A DNA stretch of 64,000 bases from Sphingobacteriales bacterium (GTDB lineage Bacteria; Bacteroidota; Bacteroidia; Sphingobacteriales; Sphingobacteriaceae), in NCBI GenBank assembly GCA_028288165.1, contig JAQBOG010000017.1:1-64000 (forward strand). The letters run 5' to 3'. Positions 9,813-18,118 of the stretch are shown here, piece after piece (the first letter of the stretch is position 1; each line of letters starts with the position of its first letter). The position numbers were made by a program, and so were the translations under genes. The notes below the pieces were generated by a model, which did not search any database, had not been told where the DNA came from, and saw only the letters and a list, made by a program, of their open reading frames with translations.

Positions 9813-10847
9813 ATGAGTGGATTTCCGATTCTTGACCTCGTTGTAGGTATCATTTTTATCTATTTTTTACTTTCGATTATTTGCAGCTCGGCAGTAGAAA
9901 TAGCATTGACGATGGGTAAGTTTCGGGCAAAAATGCTTGAAAAATGGTTGATGAATATCTTCGACAAAGAGGTTATAAAAACGAATGGAGAGAAAGTAAA
10001 ACTAGGCCAGGCCATCATGGATCATTGTTCACTTTCTGCCTTATCGCCGAATGGGAAAGCTACTTCTTATATACATGCTAAAAACTTTACGGAGGCCTTG
10101 CTCGAAAAAGTAAGCTATGATTTAAACAATCCCAAGAGCATTGCACATGATTTAGATGACCTGATAGCTTCCATACAAAGTTCGAAGGCGCTTCCTGATG
10201 ATTTGCAACGTGTTTTGTTAAGTTATGCCAATGAATCTAAAAATACGTATCGGTCTGTAAGTGTAAAAACAGTTAGTGAAGTGGAACTATTTAAATCAAA
10301 AATTGAGAATTGGTTTGATAGCAACATGGATCGGGTAGGAGGAGCGCTAAAAACTCACTATGTAAGACCTTTTACCTTTTGGATTGCATTTTGTATCGCC
10401 ATCTTTTTCAATGCAGATAGTATCAGCATCGCGAAATATCTGTACAGCAATCCATCAGCAAGAGCTGAAATAGCCGCCCAAGCCTACGCTGCTGCAGATA
10501 ATGATGCCCTAAAAGCTCAAGTTAACCAATTAAGGAAGGCAAATGTGGCTGATGATTCGGTTACCCACAGCATGGCTCAACTTACCGATACTATTACAGC
10601 CCGGGTAAACGAATTAAAAATCGCGAAAGCTGCCCTGAATGATACCCTACCACTGGGTTGGAACGAACGGGTTTTTAATGATAGTCAGGGAAAATTTAGT
10701 TGGTTATTAATTCCTTCAAAATTGGCCGGATTGGCAGCCACCATTTTGGCAATGATGATGGGAGCACCATTTTGGTTTGATTTGTTAAATAAAATAGCAA
10801 ACCTCCGGGGAACAGGAAAAAAGCCTGAAGAAAGTGAAAAGAAATAA
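9813..10847 (+). CDS. Unrecognised membrane protein (first gene of a three-gene operon)
   Basis: This 344-residue protein has a hydrophobic N-terminal helix (FPILDLVVGIIFIYFLLSII), a central helical region, a second hydrophobic stretch (FTFWIAFCIAIFF), a soluble alanine-rich helical segment (about 220-270) and a last membrane helix (LAGLAATILAMMMG). No enzyme motif is recognised. The topology suggests a periplasmic or cytoplasmic coiled domain held between membrane helices. Genes for a lipoprotein and a small soluble protein follow within 31 and 5 bases, so the three probably work together. Confidence 0.75.
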   Translation: MSGFPILDLVVGIIFIYFLLSIICSSAVEIALTMGKFRAKMLEKWLMNIFDKEVIKTNGEKVKLGQAIMDHCSLSALSPNGKATSYIHAKNFTEALLEKVSYDLNNPKSIAHDLDDLIASIQSSKALPDDLQRVLLSYANESKNTYRSVSVKTVSEVELFKSKIENWFDSNMDRVGGALKTHYVRPFTFWIAFCIAIFFNADSISIAKYLYSNPSARAEIAAQAYAAADNDALKAQVNQLRKANVADDSVTHSMAQLTDTITARVNELKIAKAALNDTLPLGWNERVFNDSQGKFSWLLIPSKLAGLAATILAMMMGAPFWFDLLNKIANLRGTGKKPEESEKK

Positions 10848-10877
10848 CTCAAGAATAACGAGGCCTTAACTTATAGT

Positions 10878-11306
10878 ATGTTCAGAAAAGCCATTTTTAT
10901 TATCACCTTATTTGCGCTATTTGCTAGTTGTAAAGTGCAATGGGTGCCAGATTATAATGCGGAAATGGAAGCTCAAATTTCTGCCGGGGCAAAGATGACC
11001 GATAAACTGTACCTGGATTTGCTGGATACAACAGTTGCAAAAAGAGCTTATTCCAACTATAGCGGTCGTTATACAGACATTGAATCGGAAATAAATTCCA
11101 TTCTTTTAAAAAATGAAGCTCGAAATAAAAATGCGGATTTTCTAGTCATCTGCAACAATCTAAAAAAGGCTTTTCTGGATGCTAAGAGTTATCATAAGCA
11201 ACATCAAAGCTTGGTTGATGCAGAAGCCAAATTATATCAGGCTTACTTAGCAGGATTCTGGCGACCGTTGTATTTATCTGAACGTGGACTTAAACCAAAA
11301 CAATAA
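10878..11306 (+). CDS. Small unrecognised lipoprotein
   Basis: The 142-residue product has a type II signal peptide (MFRKAIFIITLFALFASC, lipobox Cys at residue 18) and a short helical domain rich in charged residues. It is probably anchored to the inner or outer membrane. No family is recognised. It lies between the 9813 membrane protein and the 11311 gene in a tight operon. Confidence 0.75.
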   Translation: MFRKAIFIITLFALFASCKVQWVPDYNAEMEAQISAGAKMTDKLYLDLLDTTVAKRAYSNYSGRYTDIESEINSILLKNEARNKNADFLVICNNLKKAFLDAKSYHKQHQSLVDAEAKLYQAYLAGFWRPLYLSERGLKPKQ

Positions 11307-11310
11307 GAGT

Positions 11311-11634
11311 ATGAAGTTCGATATTGATGAAGTTATTAAGCAAATGATTGGTGTTATTAAAGATACAGTTGATACTGATTCACCGGTGCTGAAAGAAACG
11401 GCTAATATCTTTTTAAGTGCAAAAAAAGAACGCTTAGGACAACTTGTCGCCTTTAGGATTAGCGGCGAAATTAATGAACAATTTTTTGCAAGCAGGATGG
11501 CAGATGAACAGTTAATTCTTGAATCGGAACTGCATGCTATGAGGATTATTACAAAAGCCGTAGCTCAACGAGCAGCTAACGCGGCTATTGATGTACTAAG
11601 CAAGGCCGTTTTGTCTGCAATTACTCCCCTCTGA
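11311..11634 (+). CDS. Small helical protein, third gene of the 9813 operon
   Basis: This 107-residue, largely helical protein (FDIDEVIKQMIGVIKDTVD, LGQLVAFRISGEINEQFF, ANAAIDVLSKAV) has no signal peptide. ATG 11311, four bases after the lipoprotein stop, was preferred over the overlapping frame from 11284. No family is recognised. Confidence 0.65.
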   Translation: MKFDIDEVIKQMIGVIKDTVDTDSPVLKETANIFLSAKKERLGQLVAFRISGEINEQFFASRMADEQLILESELHAMRIITKAVAQRAANAAIDVLSKAVLSAITPL

Positions 11635-11862
11635 AAATTTGAAATAGTCATCATCCAGCCTTTCGGAGAATGACAAAGCGCCCGCCCTTGGTATAAGCGG
11701 AAAATTTATGGCAAGCAGAATTGAAAAGGAAATCACTTTTCAAGTTTAGCAATGGGATGATTTTTATGGAGTTGCTTATAATGAGGCAGACAAAATCCGA
11801 AGTGGATTTCATGTATTTACTAAAAAAAGGTTGTTATTGCATACCTGGATGATCTATTTTGA

Positions 11863-12156
11863 TCATACACTGTTAGCAGGGTTGGCAAAATCGCCTTTCG
11901 TTGGGTTTATTAAATGGCAGTACACCTTACCTCTTTTTAAATCAGGTTTTTTGTTGAAATATATTTTCACACGTTCAGCCGGATAATTGATATCCGGAAG
12001 TTGTCCTAGCACATGGAAAAAAGAATCGTAAATCGAATCAATATCTTCAAGAGGCCTCAAAGTAATCCAAATATCACCATAGCTATCTTGAGCAACCTCA
12101 TTATAAAAGCCAGTAACCGCCAGATTCATGGCTAATTGATCTTTATAGTTTCCCAT
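11863..12156 (-). CDS. Hypothetical 97-residue protein after the receiver gene
   Basis: A small protein with no recognised domain (GDIWITLRPLEDIDSIYDSF, YPAERVKIYFNKKPDLKRG). Its ATG is five bases after the stop of the receiver gene on the same strand, so it may be translated from the same message. The spacing makes it credible as a real gene. Confidence 0.5.
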   Translation of the reverse strand: MGNYKDQLAMNLAVTGFYNEVAQDSYGDIWITLRPLEDIDSIYDSFFHVLGQLPDINYPAERVKIYFNKKPDLKRGKVYCHLINPTKGDFANPANSV

Positions 12157-12161
12157 CTTAT

Positions 12162-12623
12162 TTAGACTGTTATTAATTCCGTTTTAGTATGGAACGTATA
12201 CAACGATTTAAATCTTGCATGGTTTGCCGTAATTTCCGGACTTACATAAATATTCCCTTGATGGATATGCTTAATCGCGTATGCCATTTCTCTGGGAGAT
12301 TTGTTTTTCTTTAAATATCCAGATGCACCAGCATTCAGCGCTTTACGTATATAATATGGATGATCAAGAAGTGTCAAAATTAACATTTTTACTTTCGGGA
12401 ATTCCGATTTTATAGTCCTCGCAAGTATATATCCCTCCTTTTCAGACATTGGTAAGTCCGAAATAATAACATCCGTTTCGTATGTAAGTTTCGAAAAAAT
12501 CTGGAATGGACTTTCCGCCACCTGGCTCACCATAAAATCAGGATATTCTTCAATGGAGTCTTTTAAAACCGTTCGAACTTCAGGTTGATTTTCTACAAGC
12601 AATATTTTTATGGGATTACACAT
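12162..12623 (-). CDS. Receiver-domain protein without output domain, altered acidic pocket
   Basis: This 153-residue protein has a receiver fold of the NarL/FixJ type: KILLVENQPEVRTVL, phospho-acceptor D56 in DVIISDLPMS, T84, K105 in GYLKKN. The acidic pair that binds magnesium is E11-N12 instead of two acids, so phosphorylation may be weak. After the receiver (about residue 125) there is only a short tail and no LuxR-type helix-turn-helix, which is normally about 65 residues. It may act by binding another protein, or be a truncated regulator. No kinase gene is adjacent. Confidence 0.8.
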   Translation of the reverse strand: MCNPIKILLVENQPEVRTVLKDSIEEYPDFMVSQVAESPFQIFSKLTYETDVIISDLPMSEKEGYILARTIKSEFPKVKMLILTLLDHPYYIRKALNAGASGYLKKNKSPREMAYAIKHIHQGNIYVSPEITANHARFKSLYTFHTKTELITV

Positions 12624-12845
12624 AACGGGAAAGCCTCAAATACTTTTCCTCAAATCGTTTAGTTATTGAAAACCCGTATTGACGTGTGTCTTTATGGTAT
12701 ATATTTGATTTAGTGCGATTTATACGGAAACTTCCACGCGTAATTTTTCAATAATAGTATAAAATTTACCTGGTTTTTGAGGTTGTTTTACTAAGTCAAT
12801 TACTAACTGTTAATAAACAGTTCCTTGTTTAAATGAATAGGGAAG
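12624..12845. other. Intergenic region, nothing recognised
   Basis: AT-rich sequence upstream of the receiver gene, running into repeat A copy 3. No gene is seen. Confidence 0.4.
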
Positions 12846-12934
12846 TTTGGGCGTTCGGGCGGGCCTTTTGTTGCAATCTTTTTGCGAAGGGTGCAAAAAG
12901 GATTTCCACGTCAGTCCCTAACGCAAAATCTAGC
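12846..12934 (+). repeat. Dispersed hairpin repeat A, copy 3
   Basis: Short form of the element: GGGCGTTCGGGCGGGCC, CAATCTTTTTGC(GAAGGGT)GCAAAAAGGATT hairpin, then CAGTCCCTAACGCAAAATCTAGC. Confidence 0.9.
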
Positions 12935-13361
12935 AAGGTTAAAAAAAGCATTTAATAAAACATCTTTTTGGATTCTAAACAACATTGAAACTCGAATTAG
13001 TCTTATAATACAAATATCTTAAATCAACATTGTTTGAAGCTTTATCGTCCTGTGTTTTTTGAGCGCAAGTGAATAATACTATACCAGATAGCTCTTCCTT
13101 CAATAATCCACAAAATTTCAATATCATCACTGCCTTCCGTTAGGGATAGGAGCGGATACCTGCCTTGTGCTTAAGGCCCTGTGCAGTATGAGCGGATAGC
13201 CCGACCCGTAGGGAAACGGCCAAATTATGCTTATTGCGATGAATTTATACAATAACAAAGAAAAGAGAATCTTATATGTTGATTTGTTTAAATGCTATTG
13301 TCAATCATGCGTCTTCAGTGATCTTAATTTTTTAATGCATCTTCGCAAAACAGTTTTTGAT
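12935..13361. other. Intergenic region with a GC-richer element (13138-13222)
   Basis: No gene is seen. Bases 13138-13222 (TAGGGATAGGAGCGGATACC ... GAGCGGATAGCCCGACCCGT ... GGGAAACGGCC) stand out from the AT-rich background, hold the word GAGCGGATA twice, and look like a dispersed intergenic repeat, although no second copy is in the window. An open frame upstream of 13362 (from 13227) lacks secretory-protein features. Confidence 0.4.
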
Positions 13362-14457
13362 ATGGCTAAACCGATACTGAAATTTCCGATCAGCATTATA
13401 AGCTTTTTACTATTGATGTATTTTCCAGCATCAGTAAATGCACAAGTACATACCATAAGTCTTAGCGAGTATGCATTAGATATAAGCCAGCTGAAATTTA
13501 AGATTGATAGTTTTGTTGATGTTCGTGATGATAAAGAAATAATTGGCTTGGTTCAAAAAGGATTGACGAACACTATTCAGCAAGCAAAATTAGAACACGC
13601 AACTGCCGATGAATTCGAGAAGATTTCAAAAATCCAGATCAAAATGCGTTGGTGAAAAATCTTTACGAAAATCCCTTGCATAGTGGTGATTTCGATGTTT
13701 TAAAAAGCAACACTTACCTGAAAGGTGTTTATAAAACGTTTATGGATTTTAGAAACAACAAGTTAGAAACCACAGCTAATTTCTATGTTGAATATAAAGG
13801 TACAGACTCAGAACTGAATAGAAAGGCAACTGTTAAATGGGTTAATGACGATCCTTCATTAGAGAGGTTTGGGGCATATCTGACGGTAAAGATATTTATG
13901 TAAACTTTCGGAACAAATATTATCGCTTAATAAAGGAAAATAATAAATTTATTTTTTATGATTATGCAACCATTCCTGGATCTGGTGCTGCTTACGGCGC
14001 CATGGCCGGAGGGGTTGTAGGTGCAATCATTGGGCAATCTATTGATGCTGCCACTGCAAAAAAAATCCCTTATAACCTTAATTTTTCCACTGGCTCGTTT
14101 ATTCCTCTATACGAAGATGACGAGCAAAAAACCGAAGGAAGCATCATTTTTTATTTAAGTAAATTCGGAAAACCAGATCAGCAGCTTGATTTATATGCCA
14201 ACGGAATTAAGTTAGGTACGCTTACTAATAATTCTTACTATGAATTTGAAAGCAAGCTTGATCAAGGGGAAGTGAACTTTACCATTCAAAGTGGGGACTT
14301 CAAGTCGTCTATCATCTTACACCCAAAACTGTTTGTAAATGACTTTTACTTATTAAGATTTAAAAAAGATCAGCCTCTTATTGATCATCCCGGAACTAGC
14401 ATTTCTTCAGATATCTTGAAGAATATCCAAAATGGCAAGATTTTGAAGGTGAATTAG
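13362..14457 (+). pseudogene. Secreted glycine-zipper-type protein broken by two frameshifts
   Basis: Three frames join into one protein of about 365 residues. ATG 13362 starts a signal peptide (MAKPILKFPISIISFLLLMY, then FPASVNAQ). Near 13620 the frame must shift (EFEK to DFKNPDQNALVKN). Near 13868 it shifts again (DDPSLE to VWGISDGKDIYVNFRNKYYR). The last part has a glycine-rich stretch (GSGAAYGAMAGGVVGAIIG) and a beta-rich C-terminal domain. Each shift fits loss of one base. The family is not recognised; the layout resembles DUF4369/NTF2-free secreted Bacteroidota proteins only loosely. It may be a pseudogene or may contain sequence errors. Confidence 0.6.
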
Positions 14458-14634
14458 AGGCAGTTTATAGGTCGTTATATTGACAAGAGCCAGCTACAGC
14501 TTTTTCTTTTTCGCAACCAAGGGTGAAAAGTGATTTGGCTGAAGTTTTGTTATTGATCATTTTTTATTGAGTCGCTTTTGTTTTGGTAAATAATTTGCGG
14601 TTCTCTCAAGGCTTATTTAATGATGCTTCTTGCC

Positions 14635-15060
14635 ATGATTAAAGAGAACAACTTGCAAAGATTCATTGATGCCCAAGCTGCTGATTATCAGAAAGCCTTA
14701 TCGGAAATTAAAAGCGGCAGAAAACAAAGTCATTGGATGTGGTATATTTTTCCTCAAATACATGGGCTTGGTTTTAGTGAAACCTCTAAATTTTTTGCTT
14801 TGCAAGGCATAGAGGAAGCAGATGAGTACTTGAAGCATCCGCTTTTAGGTAACAGATTAATTGAGATTTGTAATGAATTGCTAAAATTGGAAGGTAATAA
14901 TGCAACTTCAATTTTTGGCAAACCTGACGATTTAAAACTCAAATCCTCTATGACCTTATTTTCTTGTCTCTCAGATACAAACGTGGTCTTTCAATCCGTA
15001 TTGGTTAAGTTTTTTAATGGCACAAAAGATTCTAAAACGCTGCAGATCATTGGTTACTAA
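14635..15060 (+). CDS. DUF1810 protein
   Basis: This 141-residue protein matches the full length of DUF1810: LQRFIDAQAADYQKALSEIK, HWMWYIFPQIHGLG, a central helical part (HPLLGNRLIEICNELL) and the closing FFNGTKDSKTLQIIG. Function is unknown; members are small soluble proteins sometimes called calpastatin-like without good evidence. ATG 14635 is taken; ATG 14620 adds five residues. Confidence 0.85.
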   Translation: MIKENNLQRFIDAQAADYQKALSEIKSGRKQSHWMWYIFPQIHGLGFSETSKFFALQGIEEADEYLKHPLLGNRLIEICNELLKLEGNNATSIFGKPDDLKLKSSMTLFSCLSDTNVVFQSVLVKFFNGTKDSKTLQIIGY

Positions 15061-15165
15061 CGCTTGACGGCATTGTGGTGATTCGATCTTGCCAAAAGCT
15101 GAAATATCTTTTAATTAACTATAATTAGTTTATTATAATGCCATCAACGACCATAAATCATAGTC

Positions 15166-15618
15166 ATGAACATTGAAATCAAAAAGTTAGGCAGTCAAAG
15201 TGTTGATGAATTTAAAGAACTTATCCGAGTGTTTGAAAATGTTTTTGAGATGGAAAGTCTCCAAATGCCTGACGAAGCGTATTTACGGCAATTACTAAAG
15301 AAGCAAGATTTTTTTGTGTTTGCGGCATTCTCAGACGATATGGTTGTTGGTGGTTTAACATCGTATACCTTACATCAATATTATTCGAAATTGCCCTTAG
15401 TTTATATTTATGACCTTGCGGTTAAGACTAAATTTCAACGGCAAGGAATTGGAAAAATGTTGATATTGGGTATCACCAATTACTGCAAGAATATGGATGT
15501 AGAGGAAGTTTTTGTTCAAGCTGACGAAGAAGATGGCCACGCAATAGAATTCTACCATTCAACAGGAGCAACTGCTGAAAAAGTTATTCATTTTTCCTAT
15601 CCGTTGAATGTTGAATAA
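15166..15618 (+). CDS. GNAT acetyltransferase resembling AAC(3)-I
   Basis: This 150-residue GNAT protein parallels aminoglycoside 3-N-acetyltransferases of the AAC(3)-I group along its length: an LGSQSVDEFKELI...F opening, PDEAYLRQLL, FFVFAAF, VVGGLTSYTL, the strand YIYDLAV, the acetyl-CoA loop FQRQGIGKML, then VFVQADEEDGHAIEFY and VIHFSYPL. In AAC(3)-I the same order is PDSDYLGNLL, ALAAF, VVGALAAYVL, YIYDLAV, RRQGIA, VQADYGDDPAVALY, VMHFDI. It is a chromosomal homologue, and resistance is not shown. It sits alone between DUF1810 and the broken 2H phosphoesterase, with no mobile element beside it. Confidence 0.8.
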   Translation: MNIEIKKLGSQSVDEFKELIRVFENVFEMESLQMPDEAYLRQLLKKQDFFVFAAFSDDMVVGGLTSYTLHQYYSKLPLVYIYDLAVKTKFQRQGIGKMLILGITNYCKNMDVEEVFVQADEEDGHAIEFYHSTGATAEKVIHFSYPLNVE

Positions 15619-15689
15619 GGGGAAGATGAAGTTAGCTTTACGGTTAAAATTTTAATAAAATGTATTTAGCCGAGCACTTAGAAAATATT

Positions 15690-16246
15690 ATGGAATTCTA
15701 TTCTGTAATTATACTTCCTCCTCAACCTATTATAAAAACAGTAAAAGAAATGAAGGATGAGTTAGCTTCCAGAATTGGTTTGTTTAATAGCCGAAATTCA
15801 GATGCTCATCTTACTATTTGTGAATTTATGCAAGTGAAAAAGAGTTGTTTTTGATTAAAGCAAAGTTGTCAGAGCTTTGTAATTCGGAAATTCCAATTGA
15901 CGTTCATCTTAATTATATTGACAATTATGGTTTTCAAACAATTTATATTGCACCAGGTGATAACTCCAAAGATGAATTGTTGAGAATAATGAGGAGAATT
16001 CAGCAAAACTTAAATGTTAAAGGATTAAAAATAAGTGATGCTCCCCATATGTCTATCGCCCGAGGGCTCAATCAGGAGAAGTCAATTATTGCCAATACTC
16101 TGTTTAAAACAATAGATATGACTTTTTGCTGTGACAGAATTGCCCTTCGACGATTTGATCGTCAGATAAGGCAATTTGTAGTTATTGATGAATTTTTATT
16201 CAAAAGTAATCCGGCACCGCTAGAAAGACAGTTAGCACTTTTTTGA
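15690..16246 (+). pseudogene. 2'-5' RNA ligase-like (2H phosphoesterase) with one frameshift
   Basis: Two frames give one 2H-superfamily protein of about 185 residues. The first (from ATG 15690) has EFYSVIILPPQPIIKTVKEM and the first HxT motif AHLTICEF. After a shift at about 15832-15845 the second frame supplies EKELFLIKAKLSELC, the second HxS motif PHMSIARG and the family-like RFDRQIRQFVVIDEF tail. Both catalytic motifs are intact. The shift fits one base lost near a run of five A. It is a pseudogene, a sequence error or a slippery site. Confidence 0.7.
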
Positions 16247-16294
16247 TCAGGGTAATGATGTCAGTTTTCTGATCATGAATCAAGACCACATAAC

Positions 16295-17281
16295 TTATTC
16301 TAATTTCTTAACCTCAGTAATTGGCTTAAATGGCCCGAATTTATGTTGCTTTTCGGAGTAATTGTCTGCATAAGGTCCAAAAGGGAAGTCTATCGGTTTG
16401 CTATTTAAATCCTTCCAGTCATTTTTTTGATCTTTATGTGGCCTTGGCTGACTGTTAACAAATGCCGCAACATCCCATGCCATTTCATCTGTAATTTGAG
16501 GATGTTTATAATCAGTTCCATAAGGCATATTATTTTTAACGAAACCTGCAAAATTACTTAAGCGATACAGGCCAGCTCCATCATTGTAACTGTTATTGCC
16601 CCATAAAGGAGGGTAGATGTATTCGGTTTTTTCTTTATTTAAAATTCCAAGGCCATTAGGGCCATGGCAACTTTGACATTTATTGATGAAAACCGTTTTA
16701 CCTAAATCATGATTTGCTGCTCTGCTTAAATAACTAAGTTTTTTAACGCCATTATTGCTTGGTTTGATGCCTTTTGTAACATCCTTACCAAGCCAATTCA
16801 TGTAAGCAACCATTGCTAACATTTCGGAAGACGCAGTATCCAATATTTGCCCATTTAAGCTTCTTTGAAAACATCCGTTAATTCTGCCGCTTATAGAAAC
16901 TATAGTGCCCCCACGTGGCTGAAATTTGGGGTAACTGGAGGCTACAGCCGAGTAATTTAAGCCAAATGCCTTTGTTCCAGCGTTTAAATGGCAGTTTTGG
17001 CAATTCATGCCGTTGGATAGATGCGCTACTTTTCCTTTCGGACCGAGGTAATAAGAAGTATGTGTGATCAATTCCCGCCCGTAACGAATTATTTTGCCCT
17101 TTTCACCTCTCGGGATTGATTTTTCGGATGGAGCTGTCCAATCAATCGATGTAGATCCGTCTTTTTTTGATTTTATTCTGCCATCCTTATTCCAGCTCAA
17201 GGCAGAAACAATAAAAAGTAGAAAAATAATGGCAAATATTCCACCTCTAAATTTTGTAAAGTGTATCTGTTTTGTATTCAT
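16295..17281 (-). CDS. TsdA-like dihaem cytochrome c (putative thiosulfate dehydrogenase)
   Basis: This 328-residue exported protein has an N-terminal anchor or signal (GGIFAIIFLLFIVSALSW). It carries two c-haem sites: CQNCH (C94, C97, H98) and CQSCH (C202, C205, H206). Between them lies RINGCFQRSLNG, the TsdA-type motif whose Cys (C137) would be the unusual axial ligand of haem 1. MPYG near the C-terminus may provide the Met of haem 2. TsdA oxidises thiosulfate to tetrathionate or works in reverse. It is the last gene of a minus-strand operon, 12 bases after a TauE/SafE gene, which supports sulfur chemistry. A general electron carrier remains possible. Confidence 0.85.
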   Translation of the reverse strand: MNTKQIHFTKFRGGIFAIIFLLFIVSALSWNKDGRIKSKKDGSTSIDWTAPSEKSIPRGEKGKIIRYGRELITHTSYYLGPKGKVAHLSNGMNCQNCHLNAGTKAFGLNYSAVASSYPKFQPRGGTIVSISGRINGCFQRSLNGQILDTASSEMLAMVAYMNWLGKDVTKGIKPSNNGVKKLSYLSRAANHDLGKTVFINKCQSCHGPNGLGILNKEKTEYIYPPLWGNNSYNDGAGLYRLSNFAGFVKNNMPYGTDYKHPQITDEMAWDVAAFVNSQPRPHKDQKNDWKDLNSKPIDFPFGPYADNYSEKQHKFGPFKPITEVKKLE

Positions 17282-17293
17282 GGCAAATACATA

Positions 17294-18091
17294 TCAAAAC
17301 ATTAATTGATATTCACGGATAAGAATAAAGATTCCCATAAACAGCACCAGCCACCCAAAAGCTGGTTTTAGCTTTGAATTATCTAATTTTTTAGACAAAT
17401 TACAACCCACTACAATACCAAACACAGCAAACGCTGTGAATGAGAGCAAAAACGAAAAGTTAATTGGTACTCGTTCAATTATATCGCCAGCCGCACCAAA
17501 CAAAGAACTCATCGTAATGATTGTCAAGGAAGTTCCGATAGCTTGTTTCATCGAAATCCTGGTAAAATATATAAGAGATGGGATGATTAAAAATCCTCCT
17601 CCAATACCCACAAAACCCGTTAATACGCCAATAAATATTCCTTGAAATATCAGATTGAAATTGCTCGACTGGGTTAAAACTTTTGGATTATCTGGCATCT
17701 GATTTTTGATCATTGGCAAGGCTGCCAAAAACATCAATACAGCAAAAACGGTCATCAAGAAGATCGGTTTTGTAACTTCAAGTGACTGAAAATGAAATAA
17801 ATGGGTAGGAAAAAGAGGCATTAAGTAACATCTCATTACTAATACGGCCAGTAAAGATGGTAATCCGAAAAGAGCTACTAAGTCGAAGCGGATATTGCCG
17901 AGTTTATAATGCTTGAATGCTCCAACTGAACTTGTTAATCCTACAATAAATAAGGAATAGGTGGTGGCCAAAGCCGGTTCTATGGTGAAACAAAATACCA
18001 ATATTGGTACTGTGAGAATCGACCCGCCACCACCCAGAAGTCCTAATGATAGTCCGATGCAAATCGAAGCTATATAACCTACGAATTCCAA
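17294..18091 (-). CDS. TauE/SafE-family membrane exporter
   Basis: This 265-residue protein has about eight membrane helices and the family repeats GLSLGLLGGGGSILTVPILV and GVLTGFVGIGGGFLIIPSLI, one in each half. TauE/SafE proteins move sulfite, sulfoacetate or related anions. The start appears to be a TTG at 18091 (no ATG lies upstream in frame), 27 bases after the lipoprotein gene. With the TsdA-like cytochrome downstream, a sulfur oxyanion is the likely substrate, but this is inferred from context. Confidence 0.88.
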   Translation of the reverse strand: MEFVGYIASICIGLSLGLLGGGGSILTVPILVFCFTIEPALATTYSLFIVGLTSSVGAFKHYKLGNIRFDLVALFGLPSLLAVLVMRCYLMPLFPTHLFHFQSLEVTKPIFLMTVFAVLMFLAALPMIKNQMPDNPKVLTQSSNFNLIFQGIFIGVLTGFVGIGGGFLIIPSLIYFTRISMKQAIGTSLTIITMSSLFGAAGDIIERVPINFSFLLSFTAFAVFGIVVGCNLSKKLDNSKLKPAFGWLVLFMGIFILIREYQLMF

Positions 18092-18118
18092 AACCTAAAC
18101 AGTTTAGTGTTGTCGGAA

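Noticed and set aside
13227..13361. Upstream extension of the frameshifted secreted protein
   Set aside because: The 45 extra residues precede a clear signal peptide at ATG 13362 and have no secretory or domain features.
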